A DNA stretch of 35,154 nt from Subdoligranulum variabile (lineage in GTDB: Bacteria > Bacillota > Clostridia > Oscillospirales > Ruminococcaceae). Below are positions 22,105 through 30,762 of the stretch, piece by piece (the stretch's first letter is position 1; each line of letters begins with the position of its first letter). The notes below the pieces were generated by a model. The model did no database searches, had not been told where the DNA came from, and saw nothing but the letters and a program-made list of their open reading frames with translations. A program made the translations under genes and the position numbers. The stretch spans positions 1 to 35,154 of the forward strand of contig QAKI01000046.1 in the NCBI GenBank assembly GCA_003343905.1, written 5' to 3'.

Positions 22105-23496
22105 TTATTTTCCTACGCAGAACGTTTCAAACACTTCGTCGATGGTCGCGTCCGTCGCGTCCTCGCCGGTCAGGTCGCAGAGGGCCTGCAAAGCGTCGGT
22201 CAGGCAGACGGCCACCGCGTCCAGTCCGAACCCGCCGGAAACCGCCCGCAGCGCCTCGTCCAGCGCATCGCGCGCGCGGGTGGCGGCGGCCAACTGGCGG
22301 GCGCTGCATAGCTGCGCCGCGCCGGGGTCCAACTGCGCCGTGCCCAAAAGGTCGGCCACGGCGGCGGTCAGCGGGGCCAGGGCGCTCTCCTCTTTTGCAC
22401 AGATCGAAATGACCTGTCTAAAATACGGCTGCAAGGCGGCGCGGGCGGCGTCGGTGGACGCGGCCAGGTCCTGCTTGTTGAGCACAGCCAGCGCCGGGCG
22501 GCCCTGGCAGCGGCGGGCGATGTCCAGGTCGGCTTCGTCCAGCGGGCGGGCGGCGTCGAATACAGCCAGCACCAGCCCGGCTTCGTCCAGCTTTTTCCAA
22601 CTGCGGCGGATGCCCTCGGCCTCGATGGCGTCGCCGTCCTCCCCCACTTCCCGCACGCCGGCGGTGTCGAACAGGTTCAGGCGGATCTCGCCCAGCTGGA
22701 CGGCCTGCTCCACGATGTCCCGCGTGGTGCCCGCCACCGGTGTGACGATGGCGCGGTCGAACCCGGCCAGCAGGTTCAGCAGGGTGCTTTTGCCCACGTT
22801 GGGGCGGCCCAGCAGCACGCAGTCCACGCCGTGGCGCAGCACGGCGCCCGCGCCGTACCCGGCGATCAGGCTGTCCAGTTCGGCCTTTTGGGCCGTGAGG
22901 GCTTCGGCCAGCGCGGCGTCGGAAAGTTCGGGCACGTCCTCCTCCGGGTAATCGACCCAGGCGGTCAGGTGGGCGTTCAGGCTTTGCAGGGCGGTCTGGA
23001 TGCCGCCGATGCGTTTGGCCAGCCGCCCGTCCAGGGCGGCCTTGGCCAGCGCGGCGCCCTGGCGGCCGTTGGCGGCGATGACTTCCATGACGGCCTCGGC
23101 TTGGGTCAGGCTCATGCGGCCGTGTTCCAGGGCGCGGCGGGTGAATTCGCCCGGCCCGGCGGGGGCGGCCCCGGCCAACAGCAGGGCTTCCAGTAGGCCG
23201 TCGGCCATGGCGGTGCCGCCGTGGACCGAAAGTTCGATCACGTCCTCGCCGGTGTAGGAGTGGGGCGCGCGGAAGAAAAGGGCCACGGTCTCGTCCATTT
23301 CAGTGCCGCGCAGGATATAGTGGCCCAGCATGGCGGTGTAGCCTTTGGCGGCGGCCACGGTGCGCCCGGCACGCAGGGGGGCGAACACCTTTTCCACAAT
23401 GGGATAGGCGTCGGGGCCGGATACCCGCACCACGGCGATGCCGCCCTCCCCCGGCGGGGTCGCCAGGGCGCAGATGGTCTGTTGTGAACGATCCAT
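22105..23496 (-). CDS. mnmE: tRNA modification GTPase MnmE (TrmE)
   Basis: A 463-residue GTPase. The N-terminal tetrahydrofolate-binding domain (GGIAVVRVSGPDA, VHGGTAMADG) is followed by a helical domain holding the G domain: G1 GRPNVGKST (230-238), GTTRD (256-260), DTAG (277-280) and NKQD. The C-terminal FCVGK carries the conserved Cys that acts on uridine. It forms a complex with MnmG to make cmnm5U34. Full length and intact. In Firmicutes this gene normally follows jag and yidC; here the upstream neighbour is aroD across 1 kb of repeats. The gene is bracketed by 43-bp inverted repeats. Confidence 0.97.
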   Translation of the reverse strand: MDRSQQTICALATPPGEGGIAVVRVSGPDAYPIVEKVFAPLRAGRTVAAAKGYTAMLGHYILRGTEMDETVALFFRAPHSYTGEDVIELSVHGGTAMADGLLEALLLAGAAPAGPGEFTRRALEHGRMSLTQAEAVMEVIAANGRQGAALAKAALDGRLAKRIGGIQTALQSLNAHLTAWVDYPEEDVPELSDAALAEALTAQKAELDSLIAGYGAGAVLRHGVDCVLLGRPNVGKSTLLNLLAGFDRAIVTPVAGTTRDIVEQAVQLGEIRLNLFDTAGVREVGEDGDAIEAEGIRRSWKKLDEAGLVLAVFDAARPLDEADLDIARRCQGRPALAVLNKQDLAASTDAARAALQPYFRQVISICAKEESALAPLTAAVADLLGTAQLDPGAAQLCSARQLAAATRARDALDEALRAVSGGFGLDAVAVCLTDALQALCDLTGEDATDATIDEVFETFCVGK

Positions 23497-23561
23497 AGGG
23501 ACGCTCCTTTGTTTAGAATTTCTTTGCGCCGCTTTCTTTGTAAAGAAAGCGGCAAAACCGT

Positions 23562-23631
23562 AATAAAGATAAAAGATAATAGATAAAAGATAATAAATGT
23601 GGTGGATCGCGGGCCTGCGGCCCGCTCAAAA
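23562..23631. repeat. Inverted repeat flanking mnmE, right arm
   Basis: GATAAAAGATAATAG words (from 23567) lead into the arm at 23589-23631, the inverse of 22028-22070. It lies upstream of the mnmE start, past a small hairpin GCCGCTTTCTTT / AAAGAAAGCGGC (about 23529-23553). Confidence 0.9.
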
Positions 23632-23690
23632 GTCGGAGGGGGCGGTATGGGTCTGCGGCCTGCACGGTCGGGAACCGCGTTCGCGGTGTT

Positions 23691-24428
23691 GTAGGGCGGG
23701 GTCTTGACCCCGCCGTTTGTTTTTTGTTGCCCGTAAGGGTTCGGGTTGTGGGGACGTTTCACCCCTCCGTCTGCCTTCGGCAGCCACCTCCCCTGGGAGG
23801 GGAGGCTTTTCAGGTGGCAGCAACCCAAAAGGCTCCCCTCCCAGGGGAGCTGGACGCGAAGCGCCCTGAGGGGTTCTACTCTCCGGCCGCACAGCACCTT
23901 CCGGAACGCTTCCCCTGTGGGAACGATATGGTTTGTTTTTGACGTTGCGGCAGAACGTAGGGGCCGCATGTATGCGGCCCGGCGGCAGTGATGATTGCCG
24001 CGCGGTCTTGTGGGATGACAAGGTGTTTTTGGGTGTTGTAGGGCGGGGTCTTGACCCCGCCGTGCGGCGTTTTCGTTGCCCGTAAGGTTCCGGGTAACCG
24101 GAATGTGCAAAACCCCTCCGTCTGCTTCGCAGACACCTCCCCTAAAAGGGGAGGCTTTTACTCTACTCTTTAAAGGTTTCCCTTCTAAGGGGACTGTCGT
24201 CCAAAGGCTCCCCTCCCAGGGGCTGCGAAGTCGAGCGCCGCCTGCGGCGGATACAGCGAGACGAAGCAGGGGCAGCAGTCGCAGAATGCAAGCGCCGCTC
24301 CAAGGTGCGCAGCATGATGCGCGAACCGCAACCCGGCCAGGGCCGCGAAGCGGCCTGAGGGGTCCTACTTCCCGGCCGCGCAGCACCTTCCGGAACGCTT
24401 CCCCGGCGGGGTCAAGACCCCGCCCTAC
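23691..24428. repeat. Repeat mosaic in the mnmE-aroD spacer
   Basis: The 23632-24492 spacer lacks genes. GTAG palindromes are at 23691-23714 (+), 23957-23980 (+, stem GGGCCGCAT/ATGCGGCCC), 24038-24061 (+) and 24405-24428 (-); the middle pair is again 81 bases apart. Double hairpins lie at 23761-23810 (CCTCCCC type, minus), 23826-23873 (GCTCCCC type, plus) and 24112-24160 (CCTCCCC type, minus). A short GCGCATCATGC element is at 24217-24340 (minus). Confidence 0.85.
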
Positions 24429-24492
24429 GTCTTGGCAATGGCCTGCGTTTCACCAGAATTTCTATCCCCGCCCCCACAGGGAGCGCCCCGTA

Positions 24493-24556
24493 TTTTTAGC
24501 GGGCCGCAGGCCCGCGCTCCACCGTATTTCTTATCTATTATCTCTTATTTTTTATC
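24493..24556. repeat. Third copy of the mnmE-flanking repeat, at the aroD 3' end
   Basis: TTTTTAGCGGGCCGCAGGCC... with the same 7-3-7 hairpin, CTCCACC and a run of TTATC words up to the aroD stop. It has the same orientation and the same position relative to a stop codon as the copy at 22028-22100, which suggests a role or preference for gene 3' ends. Confidence 0.85.
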
Positions 24557-25282
24557 TTATCCCTCGTCCTCCCCGGTCAGCAGCTTCTGCCGTAACCGTG
24601 CCGCCGGGGGCTGGCCCGGCGCGCTGCCCGCGCCCAGCGTGCCGAAGGTCGCGCCGCTGCCAAAGGCCCCGCCGCAATACCGCGTCGCCGCGCCGTCCCG
24701 CCCCATGCTCATCGTGATCAGCATGGCGTCCGGCCGCGCGTCGTGGACCTCCGCCGTTGCCAGCAGCAGCCGGGCCGCGTCGGCGCGGCTGTGGGGCATC
24801 ACCGCCAGCTTGGCGATGTCCGCCCCCGCGTCCAGCATCCCGTGCAACGCTTCGGTCATGGCGTGGGTGTCCGGCGTGCCGTCAAAGTGGTGCTCGCTGA
24901 ACAGCGCCGCCGCCCCGGCCCGCCGCGCCGCGTCCCGCAGGGCGCGCGCCGCACTGGGGGTGCGCCACTCGATGTCCAGCGCGTCCACGCCGCCCTGCGC
25001 CAGCAGCGCCAGCCCCGCGTCCCGGTAGTCGCCGGGGTCCAGCGCGGCTTCGCCCCCCTCGCGCGCGGTGCGCACCGTCACGATCAGCGGCTTGCGGAGC
25101 AACTGCCGCGCCATCGCCAGCGCCGGGAGCCAGTCCCCCTCGCGCAGCGGGTCCAGACGCAGTTCCGCCAGGTCCGCTTCGGGGGCGGCCTGCACGGCGC
25201 GGGCGGCGCTTTCCAGTTCGGACAGGCTGCGGGCGAACAGCGGCACGATGACGCAGGGCTTCTGCGGGTCCAGATACAGCAT
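24557..25282 (-). CDS. aroD: Type I 3-dehydroquinate dehydratase
   Basis: A 241-residue class I dehydroquinase. Landmarks: ADLAELRLDPL (substrate-binding ELR), TVRTAREGG, ALDIEWRTP, catalytic His in LFSEHHFDGTP (131/132), Schiff-base Lys in IAKLAVMP (K158; 27 residues after H131, as in E. coli AroD) and the C-terminal ITMSMGRDGAATR...FGSGATFG. It dehydrates 3-dehydroquinate to 3-dehydroshikimate in the shikimate pathway. No other aro gene is nearby, so it is an isolated pathway gene. It is preceded by AGGAGG and a TTTACA/TACAAT promoter, and its stop abuts a repeat. Confidence 0.93.
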   Translation of the reverse strand: MLYLDPQKPCVIVPLFARSLSELESAARAVQAAPEADLAELRLDPLREGDWLPALAMARQLLRKPLIVTVRTAREGGEAALDPGDYRDAGLALLAQGGVDALDIEWRTPSAARALRDAARRAGAAALFSEHHFDGTPDTHAMTEALHGMLDAGADIAKLAVMPHSRADAARLLLATAEVHDARPDAMLITMSMGRDGAATRYCGGAFGSGATFGTLGAGSAPGQPPAARLRQKLLTGEDEG

Positions 25283-25319
25283 GGGAACCTCCTTTGGCGT
25301 ACAGTCGGTATTTTGTGTT

Positions 25320-25348
25320 ATTGTACCACAATTTGAAAAAACTGTAAA
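25320..25348 (-). promoter_or_regulatory. Promoter of aroD
   Basis: On the minus strand TTTACA (25343-25348), 17-bp spacer, TACAAT (25320-25325), about 38 bases before the aroD start. It lies in the divergent gap shared with the patatin gene. Confidence 0.65.
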
Positions 25349-25428
25349 TTCGACGCCAAATTTCCCGCCGTCCGCTTGCGGCGCGCCGCCCGGCGCAGTA
25401 TTATACTATAGTAGGAGGCAGATGCACC

Positions 25429-26301
25429 ATGCAAAACTTTTCGATGCCGCAAAGCGCCGCCCTTCTGCTGGAAGGCGGCTCGCTGCGCGGCCTGTACACG
25501 GCGGGCGCGCTGGACGCCCTGATGGAAGCCGATCTCTACTTCCCCGCGGTGGCCGGGGTCAGCGCGGGGGCGCTCAACGCCGTCAACTATGTGGCCCGCC
25601 AGCCGGGCCGGGCGGCCAGTATCAACCTGCGCTACCGCCACGACCCCCGCTACTTCGGCCCCAAGGCGGCTTTCAATGGGGGCAGCCTGTTCGGGCTGCG
25701 GTTCATGCTCTATGACCTGCCCAAAGAGATCCCCTTCGATACCGAAACGTTCCAGAACAGCCCCCAGCGGATGGTGGCCGTGGCGACCAGCGTGCGCACC
25801 GGCAAACCCGCCTATTTCGAGAAGGGCAAGACCGATTTTGACTTTCTGGAAGCCTGGCGCGCTTCGGCCAGCCTGCCGCTGGTCTCCACGCCGGTGCGGC
25901 TGGCGGGCGAACCGTATCTGGACGGCGGCTGCGCCTGCCCCATCCCGCTGCAGTGGGCGCAGGACGAAGGCTTTGAGAAGATCGTCATCATTACCACGCG
26001 GGATAAGAGTTTCCGCAAAACGCTGCCCGGCCAGCGGATGATCAACCTGTACGACGATTTCTACGGCGACCGGCCGCTGTTCCTGGCGGCGATGCTGACG
26101 CAGGAAGTGCGCTACAACGCGCTGATGGACGAGATCGACGCGCTGGAAGCCGCGGGCAAGGTGTTCGTGCTGCGCCCGGCGGAACCCATCGAGATCGGCC
26201 GTTTTGAGGGCGACACCGAAAAGCTACTGAACGTCTACAACCGCGGCCGCCGCGAAATGCGCGAAAACCTCGCTGCCCTGCGCGCCTATCTGGAAGCGTG
26301 A
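25429..26301 (+). CDS. Patatin-like phospholipase family protein
   Basis: A 290-residue serine lipid hydrolase. The oxyanion-hole motif GGSLRG is at 16-21, the nucleophile elbow GVSAG at 43-47 (S45), and the second catalytic residue lies in YLDGG (D165), which gives the Ser-Asp dyad of patatins. Length and the C-terminal EIGRFEGDTEKLLNVYNRGRR are typical of the bacterial YjjU-like group, whose substrates are unknown. No signal peptide or membrane segment, so it is probably cytoplasmic. A TAGGAGG site precedes ATG. It is monocistronic: divergent from aroD and ended by a perfect bidirectional terminator. Confidence 0.92.
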   Translation: MQNFSMPQSAALLLEGGSLRGLYTAGALDALMEADLYFPAVAGVSAGALNAVNYVARQPGRAASINLRYRHDPRYFGPKAAFNGGSLFGLRFMLYDLPKEIPFDTETFQNSPQRMVAVATSVRTGKPAYFEKGKTDFDFLEAWRASASLPLVSTPVRLAGEPYLDGGCACPIPLQWAQDEGFEKIVIITTRDKSFRKTLPGQRMINLYDDFYGDRPLFLAAMLTQEVRYNALMDEIDALEAAGKVFVLRPAEPIEIGRFEGDTEKLLNVYNRGRREMRENLAALRAYLEA

Positions 26302-26327
26302 CCCTGTTTCTATTTATATAAAGGTAT

Positions 26328-26363
26328 AGCAAAAGAGACACCCGGCCGGGTGTCTCTTTTGCT
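26328..26363. terminator. Bidirectional terminator between convergent genes
   Basis: A perfect 36-bp palindrome built on AGCAAAAGAGACACCCGG and its complement, with T-runs on both strands. It serves both the patatin gene and the convergent EcsC-like gene. Confidence 0.92.
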
Positions 26364-26386
26364 ATGTGCCGGGAACTTTCCGGCTT

Positions 26387-27460
26387 TTATATGCGGGAAA
26401 GAAGTTCGGCTTTTTTGCTGTCAAATTCCTCCTGGCTTAAAATGCCTTTTTCCTTGAGATTGTACAGTTTTTCAATGTTAGCCATGATTTCATCGGTTTT
26501 ATCGGCGGCAGAAACAGCGTCCTTGTTTTTTTCTGCGGAAACATCCGCGGCAGAAGGCTTCTTCTTGGAAAACATCCCGGCAAGACTGGACCCGGCGCTT
26601 TTGAACTTGGTACTCACTTTCCCTTTCAGTTCATTCAAGTCTGACGCTTCTACGCCGCTGTTTTCAGAGGGGGTGGGGTCTTGAGCAATGGATTCAATAA
26701 CAGAAATATCCTCTTCAAGCTGCTCGTCGGTGTAGTCAAAGTTTGCCCGGTCCAGGGTTTCCTGCAAACGGTTGGCCATCGGCAGCATGGAAGCAAAATT
26801 CAAACCGCCGGAGATGACCCCGCCGACAATCGGGATGGCTTTGGAAACGCCCCGCGCAAGGGTGGTTTTGGTGACCTTTACGCCGATAGCCTTCCCAATC
26901 TGTTTGACGATGGGATACCAGAAGGTTTTCATCAACGCTTTTTGCGGCAGGCGCTTTAGTGTTGTTTTGGCAATCTGCGTGGACAATACGCGGACGCCGG
27001 ATATTGCGCCTGATACGCCGAACATTACGCCGCAGTACAGGATAAGTTGTGACTGGACCTGCTCCTCTGACACTTCCCCGTTTTGCCACAAGTCGCGCGC
27101 GCCGTACAGGTAGGATAACTCTTGAGCAAGCCGCAAAGACATACCAAAAAACTGCAAAACGTCGGCGGGAACGGTGGCAGCCATAGCAAGGCCGCCGGGA
27201 ATCCCTGCCGCGAAAGACGCGATAGAAGATTGGCTTGTCCGCTTTACGATGAGTTTTTGTGACAAAGAGGACAGCATTTTTCGGGAAGCGCCCGCGGCGA
27301 TAGGCCCTTTTTCCAGAACATCCTGCAAAGGCAACTGGGTAGAGGCAAAGGTTTCCGCCAGAAAAGAATCGCGGTCCACCTTCACAAGGGGAAGCTTGAC
27401 GGCGTTGGTTATGATTGCTTCCAGCGCGACTTCCTGCGTAGCGTTCGTATTTGTTTCCAT
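26387..27460 (-). CDS. EcsC-like protein with C-terminal SHOCT domain
   Basis: A 357-residue protein. A first hydrophobic block (SSIASFAAGIPGGLAMAATVPADVLQFF, about 78-110) precedes a helical amphipathic region; a second block GVSKAIPIVGGVISGGLNFASM (about 203-225) resembles the glycine-rich segment of EcsC-family proteins. A charged, Ser/Lys-rich linker (about 255-325) leads to EKLYNLKEKGILSQEEFDSKKAELL, a clear SHOCT motif often found at protein ends as an oligomerisation or targeting module. EcsC of Bacillus is linked to an ABC transporter of unknown biochemistry; no ecsAB is here. The SHOCT call is firm and the EcsC relation is moderate. Its base composition is lower in GC than its neighbours. 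Confidence 0.65.
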   Translation of the reverse strand: METNTNATQEVALEAIITNAVKLPLVKVDRDSFLAETFASTQLPLQDVLEKGPIAAGASRKMLSSLSQKLIVKRTSQSSIASFAAGIPGGLAMAATVPADVLQFFGMSLRLAQELSYLYGARDLWQNGEVSEEQVQSQLILYCGVMFGVSGAISGVRVLSTQIAKTTLKRLPQKALMKTFWYPIVKQIGKAIGVKVTKTTLARGVSKAIPIVGGVISGGLNFASMLPMANRLQETLDRANFDYTDEQLEEDISVIESIAQDPTPSENSGVEASDLNELKGKVSTKFKSAGSSLAGMFSKKKPSAADVSAEKNKDAVSAADKTDEIMANIEKLYNLKEKGILSQEEFDSKKAELLSRI

Positions 27461-27566
27461 AAAAACCCTTCCTTATTATTTTATGATCCGGGATCGCTCC
27501 CGCAAAGGGCGTGCAAATTTCGCGCAGACCCCGGACCGCCGCAAACATCCGATTCCTATATTCTTT

Positions 27567-27595
27567 ATTATACTGTGTGGCAGAACTTGCTTCAA
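27567..27595 (-). promoter_or_regulatory. Promoter of the EcsC-like gene
   Basis: On the minus strand TTGAAG (27590-27595), a 17-bp spacer and TATAAT (27567-27572), about 105 bases before the start codon, leaving a leader of about 100 nt with no obvious structure. Confidence 0.7.
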
Positions 27596-27671
27596 TAGAG
27601 AAGAAAAAGAAAAACGCCCCGATCCGACAAAAAGCGGGCGTCCCCATAGAGAGAACCGGGGCAGCAAAACA

Positions 27672-27698
27672 GGGAGCCTTCCAGACCGGAAGGCTCCC
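27672..27698 (-). terminator. Terminator after the small coiled-coil gene
   Basis: The stem GGGAGCCTTCC (27672-27682) / GGAAGGCTCCC (27688-27698) with loop AGACC; on the minus strand TGTTTTGC follows. Confidence 0.7.
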
Positions 27699-27744
27699 CG
27701 CGGGAAATACCGGGAAGCCGGGCGGCTCCCCTGCCCCGGCGTTT

Positions 27745-27942
27745 TTATTTGGCAAGTTCGGCTTCGATCAGGCGGACCGCCAGCGTAAAGGCGTCGATCC
27801 GCCGTTTGGCCAGCGTGATCTGGGATCTGTAGCGTTGGGGATTCTCTTTGCTCTCCAGCGTTTGGACGGTTTCCCGCAGCTTGTGCAGCGTCGAGTCGAT
27901 CTGGCGCTTGGCTTCCAGCAGTTGTTCTTCGGTGTATTCCAT
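27745..27942 (-). CDS. Small conserved coiled-coil protein
   Basis: A 65-residue, highly charged protein, MEYTEEQLLEAKRQIDSTLH followed by KLRETVQTLESKENP, then YRSQITLAKRRIDAFTLAVRLIEAEL. It is predicted as two helices joined at the KENPQRY turn, i.e. a helical hairpin that may dimerise. Similar small proteins appear in other Oscillospiraceae genomes, but I know no function. AAGGAGA lies at a good distance before ATG, and a terminator follows, so it is probably a real gene. It lies about 100 bases downstream of the alpha/beta hydrolase and may share its transcript. Confidence 0.7.
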   Translation of the reverse strand: MEYTEEQLLEAKRQIDSTLHKLRETVQTLESKENPQRYRSQITLAKRRIDAFTLAVRLIEAELAK

Positions 27943-28039
27943 GGCGGTCTCCTTTGGTGGGGGGAGAAAAAAATTGAAAAGACAGGAAGGCCCCCGGCGG
28001 GCGGCTGCTGCCGCCTGCCGGGGGCTGCGGGGGACCGCT

Positions 28040-28987
28040 TCAGACGGTCCCCGCCAGACAATCGCGCATAAAATCCGTCACCGCGTTGGCGTAGGCGGGG
28101 GTGTCCACATAGTAGCTCACGGCGTGACCCGCGCCGGGCACTGTCAAAAGCCGCTTGGGACTGGCGCAGGCTTCGTAGTTTTCCCGGGTCATAGCGCAGG
28201 GCACAAAGGTGTCGGCTTCGCCGTGGATGAACAGGATGGGAATGTGGGTGTGAGCCACGGCCCGGCGGCAGTCGGCGGCTTCGGGGTCAAAGTGGCCGAA
28301 CAGCCGGGTGCCCAGCCGCCCGATGGCATATACCGGCTTGACCGGCAGATGCGGCAGGTATTGGGGCAGGCAAAGGCGGGCGATCTCGCCGGGGCTGGTG
28401 TAGCCGCAGTCCGCCACGATGCCCCGCACGTTTCCGGGCAGGGCCAGACAACTGGCCAGCAGCACGGTGGACGCCCCCATGGATACGCCCACCAGGAACA
28501 GCGGCGTTTCGGGGCCGAAGCGCCGGGCCGCCCACCACGCCCAGTCGCGGCAGTCGCAGCGTTCTTTTACGCCCATGGTGATGGTGTGCCCGCCGCTGGC
28601 GCCGTGGGCGCGCTGGTCCGGCAGCAGTACGTTGTAGCCAAGCTGCTTGCACAGGGTGTAACCGCCCATGCCGTCCCGGCGGGCGAACCCCTTGTACCCG
28701 TGAAAGATCAGTACCAGCGGCGCGCCGTCGGCGTGGTGGTAGTACCGCCCGGCCAGCGGTACGCCGTCGTCGGCCCTGATTTCGACGGTCTCAAAAGGCG
28801 CGGCAGCCAGCGCGGCGGCGTCCCGGCGCAGTTCCTCGCCGTAGGGCAGAGTCTTGACCATTTCTTCGGGGGCGAGTTCCTCGGGCTGGGCGGTGTGGTA
28901 GAACCATCCCCGGTAGATGCCGTAGGCCGCCGATACGACCGCCGCCGTCCCCGCCGCGCCCGCAGCGATCAGATGACGTTTTTTCAT
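28040..28987 (-). CDS. Membrane-anchored alpha/beta hydrolase
   Basis: A 315-residue alpha/beta hydrolase with an N-terminal signal anchor (about residues 6-28, LIAAGAAGTAAVVSAAYGIY). The fold landmarks are HGYKG (oxyanion loop, 96-100), nucleophile elbow GVSMGA (S169), acid D259 in HGEADTFVP and H288 in PGAGHAV, a complete triad. It resembles the BAAT/YqkD-type group of extracellular or membrane-linked hydrolases in Firmicutes. The substrate is unknown, and peptidase, lipase or esterase roles cannot be separated from sequence. The start at ATG 28987 is preceded by TGAGGA; a GTG 15 bases earlier overlaps that site. Its promoter is at 29068-29096. Confidence 0.88.
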   Translation of the reverse strand: MKKRHLIAAGAAGTAAVVSAAYGIYRGWFYHTAQPEELAPEEMVKTLPYGEELRRDAAALAAAPFETVEIRADDGVPLAGRYYHHADGAPLVLIFHGYKGFARRDGMGGYTLCKQLGYNVLLPDQRAHGASGGHTITMGVKERCDCRDWAWWAARRFGPETPLFLVGVSMGASTVLLASCLALPGNVRGIVADCGYTSPGEIARLCLPQYLPHLPVKPVYAIGRLGTRLFGHFDPEAADCRRAVAHTHIPILFIHGEADTFVPCAMTRENYEACASPKRLLTVPGAGHAVSYYVDTPAYANAVTDFMRDCLAGTV

Positions 28988-29067
28988 AAAGTTGATCCTC
29001 ACAAAAACACAAAGTCTGCGGAGGGAAAGGAATAAGAAAGTTTTCTCTTTGCGCAGGAGCTATTTGT

Positions 29068-29096
29068 ATTATATCAAAAGCATGCGAGTGTCGCAA
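29068..29096 (-). promoter_or_regulatory. Promoter of the alpha/beta hydrolase gene
   Basis: On the minus strand TTGCGA (29091-29096), 17-bp spacer and TATAAT (29068-29073) with TGA just upstream. It is divergent from the isomerase promoter about 190 bases away. Between them, ATGGTTTT...AAAACCAT with an inner CTGGT/ACCAG dyad (about 29121-29157) is the only structure seen. Confidence 0.65.
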
Positions 29097-29261
29097 ATAA
29101 GATATAAAAGATTTAAGAAAATGGTTTTTGTCGACTGGTGTCGGACCAGAAAACCATACGGTACTTTTCCAGAAATAAAAGCTGCTTTGGGTGAAGGACA
29201 CAAAATCCAAAGACGGAATTTGTGAGAAACAACAAAAAAATGCTGAATGTTCTCTCCTTAC

Positions 29262-29316
29262 TTGACTTTTTGCTGAAACGGATGTATAAAATACTTAAAT
29301 TGAATTCAATTTAAGT
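29262..29316 (+). promoter_or_regulatory. Promoter and 24-bp palindromic operator of the isomerase operon
   Basis: TTGACT (29262-29267), 17-bp spacer, TATAAA (29285-29290). Immediately after the -10, 29293-29316 is a perfect 24-bp palindrome with half-site ACTTAAATTGAA. It covers the expected start site, so a bound regulator would block transcription. The GntR/FCD protein encoded downstream at 32266 is the likely ligand. Confidence 0.85.
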
Positions 29317-29346
29317 GTTCATTTCAGGGCGGAAGGAGTGGATTCA

Positions 29347-30747
29347 TTGCATAAAAAAGAAAGCGGAAAACCCTCAGTTGCGCTTGTTACTTTGGGTGAC
29401 AGCCGGGTGGAATTTTACCAGCAACGTATTTCCATTGTGAATGAAGAAATGAAAAAAGTCAGAATAGCATTGGAAAAAGAGTTTGAAGTCTATCAAAGTA
29501 CAGTTGTCTATAGTGACCGAGAGGCCGAGGCGGTTTCACGCGAAATCCGTAACAGAGAAATTGGGGCGGTGGTAATTCATCTGCCCATTTGGGGGACACC
29601 GTCGCTGGCTTTACGAATCGCGCAAAGCACCAGACGCCCGGTGGCTCTTCTGGCAAACAAAAGAAAAGATAGTTCCAGCTTGGTGGTGATGCTGGCGGTT
29701 GCAGGTATGTTGGACCAGTGCGCTATCCCCTGTATCCGCATTGCGGGCGATGTGCTCCAACCCGATACCTATTGTCAGTTAAAGCAATATATCCAGGCTT
29801 GTGCGCTGGTGGAAGCCGTACGGAAAAGCGAATATTGTATGGTTGGCGGGCGCAGCATCGGTATCGGTACGACCGTAGCGGATCCTTCGCAGTGGGCACG
29901 GATATTCGGAACTAGTTTTGATCATGCCGACCAGATGGAAGTTTGTCTGCGCGCTGAAAAAATTGATACGGACCGGGTTGCACGCCATCTGGATTGGTGG
30001 AAAGCGCAGGTAAACATTCAACTTGGCAGCCGCTTTACTTCGCAGAGCTTGGAGCGGCAGATGCGCAGCTATCTGGCGCTGCGTGATATGGCCGAAGAAC
30101 GCGGCTATGATTTCCTGGGGCTTAAGTGCCAACAAGAGATGAGCGATCACTATGCGCTGCAATGCTTGGCGGTGGCCCTGCTGAACAATGACTGTGATGC
30201 GGACGGCCCCAAAGTACCTATCCCCACTTCTTGCGAATGCGACTGTGATGGGGCCTTGACCATGCGCATCTTGTCGCTGGCTTGCGGGGGCGTCCCTTCT
30301 TGCCTTGTGGATATCAAGTTCTTTGGTGAGGAAACACCCGGGTTCATTCTGGCCAACTGTGGAGCTATGGCCCCATACTTTGCAGATCCCGTCGGCGGCT
30401 GTTACAAAGGGGTGACTATGATGCCCCATACGTTTGGCCTGGCAGGAGGAGGAGCTACCCAGATGATCGCTGCCCCCGGCCCTGTTACGGTAGCCCGCCT
30501 GTTTCGTACAAAGGGAGCATATGTGCTGGGGTGTTTTGAAGGGCACGCAGTGATGAAACCCATTGAGGAACTGCGAAAAACGACTTGGTGCTATCCGCAT
30601 CAGTTTATTGAGGCGGACGTCGATTACAACCTGTTTCTGCATACGATGAACTCGAACCATCTTCATTCAGTCTATGGAAACTGCAAAGGGGTGTTACAAC
30701 AGTTCTGCGGAATGGTCGGTATTCAGTTCATCGACTATAACAAGTGA
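29347..30747 (+). CDS. L-fucose/L-arabinose isomerase family protein
   Basis: A 466-residue protein of the FucI/AraA fold: an N-terminal Rossmann-like part (VALVTLGDSR, REIGAVVIHLPIWGTPSLAL), a middle GLKCQQEMSDHYALQCLAVAL, then PTSCECDCDGALTMRIL with the acidic metal ligands of the family, and a C-terminal HTMNSNHLHSVYGN that supplies the metal-binding His. Family enzymes interconvert aldoses and ketoses with Mn. The protein is shorter than FucI (about 590) and close to AraA-sized members. The start is probably TTG at 29347, nine bases after GGAAGGA; GTG at 29338 is too close to that site. It is first in an operon with a permease and a GntR regulator, with no kinase or aldolase. The exact sugar is unknown. 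Confidence 0.8.
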   Translation: MHKKESGKPSVALVTLGDSRVEFYQQRISIVNEEMKKVRIALEKEFEVYQSTVVYSDREAEAVSREIRNREIGAVVIHLPIWGTPSLALRIAQSTRRPVALLANKRKDSSSLVVMLAVAGMLDQCAIPCIRIAGDVLQPDTYCQLKQYIQACALVEAVRKSEYCMVGGRSIGIGTTVADPSQWARIFGTSFDHADQMEVCLRAEKIDTDRVARHLDWWKAQVNIQLGSRFTSQSLERQMRSYLALRDMAEERGYDFLGLKCQQEMSDHYALQCLAVALLNNDCDADGPKVPIPTSCECDCDGALTMRILSLACGGVPSCLVDIKFFGEETPGFILANCGAMAPYFADPVGGCYKGVTMMPHTFGLAGGGATQMIAAPGPVTVARLFRTKGAYVLGCFEGHAVMKPIEELRKTTWCYPHQFIEADVDYNLFLHTMNSNHLHSVYGNCKGVLQQFCGMVGIQFIDYNK

Positions 30748-30762
30748 AAGGAAGTAGAAAGT

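Noticed and set aside
29121..29157. Riboswitch in the divergent hydrolase-isomerase gap
   Set aside because: Only a small asymmetric hairpin is visible, upstream of the isomerase promoter and so not in its transcript; no known aptamer pattern.
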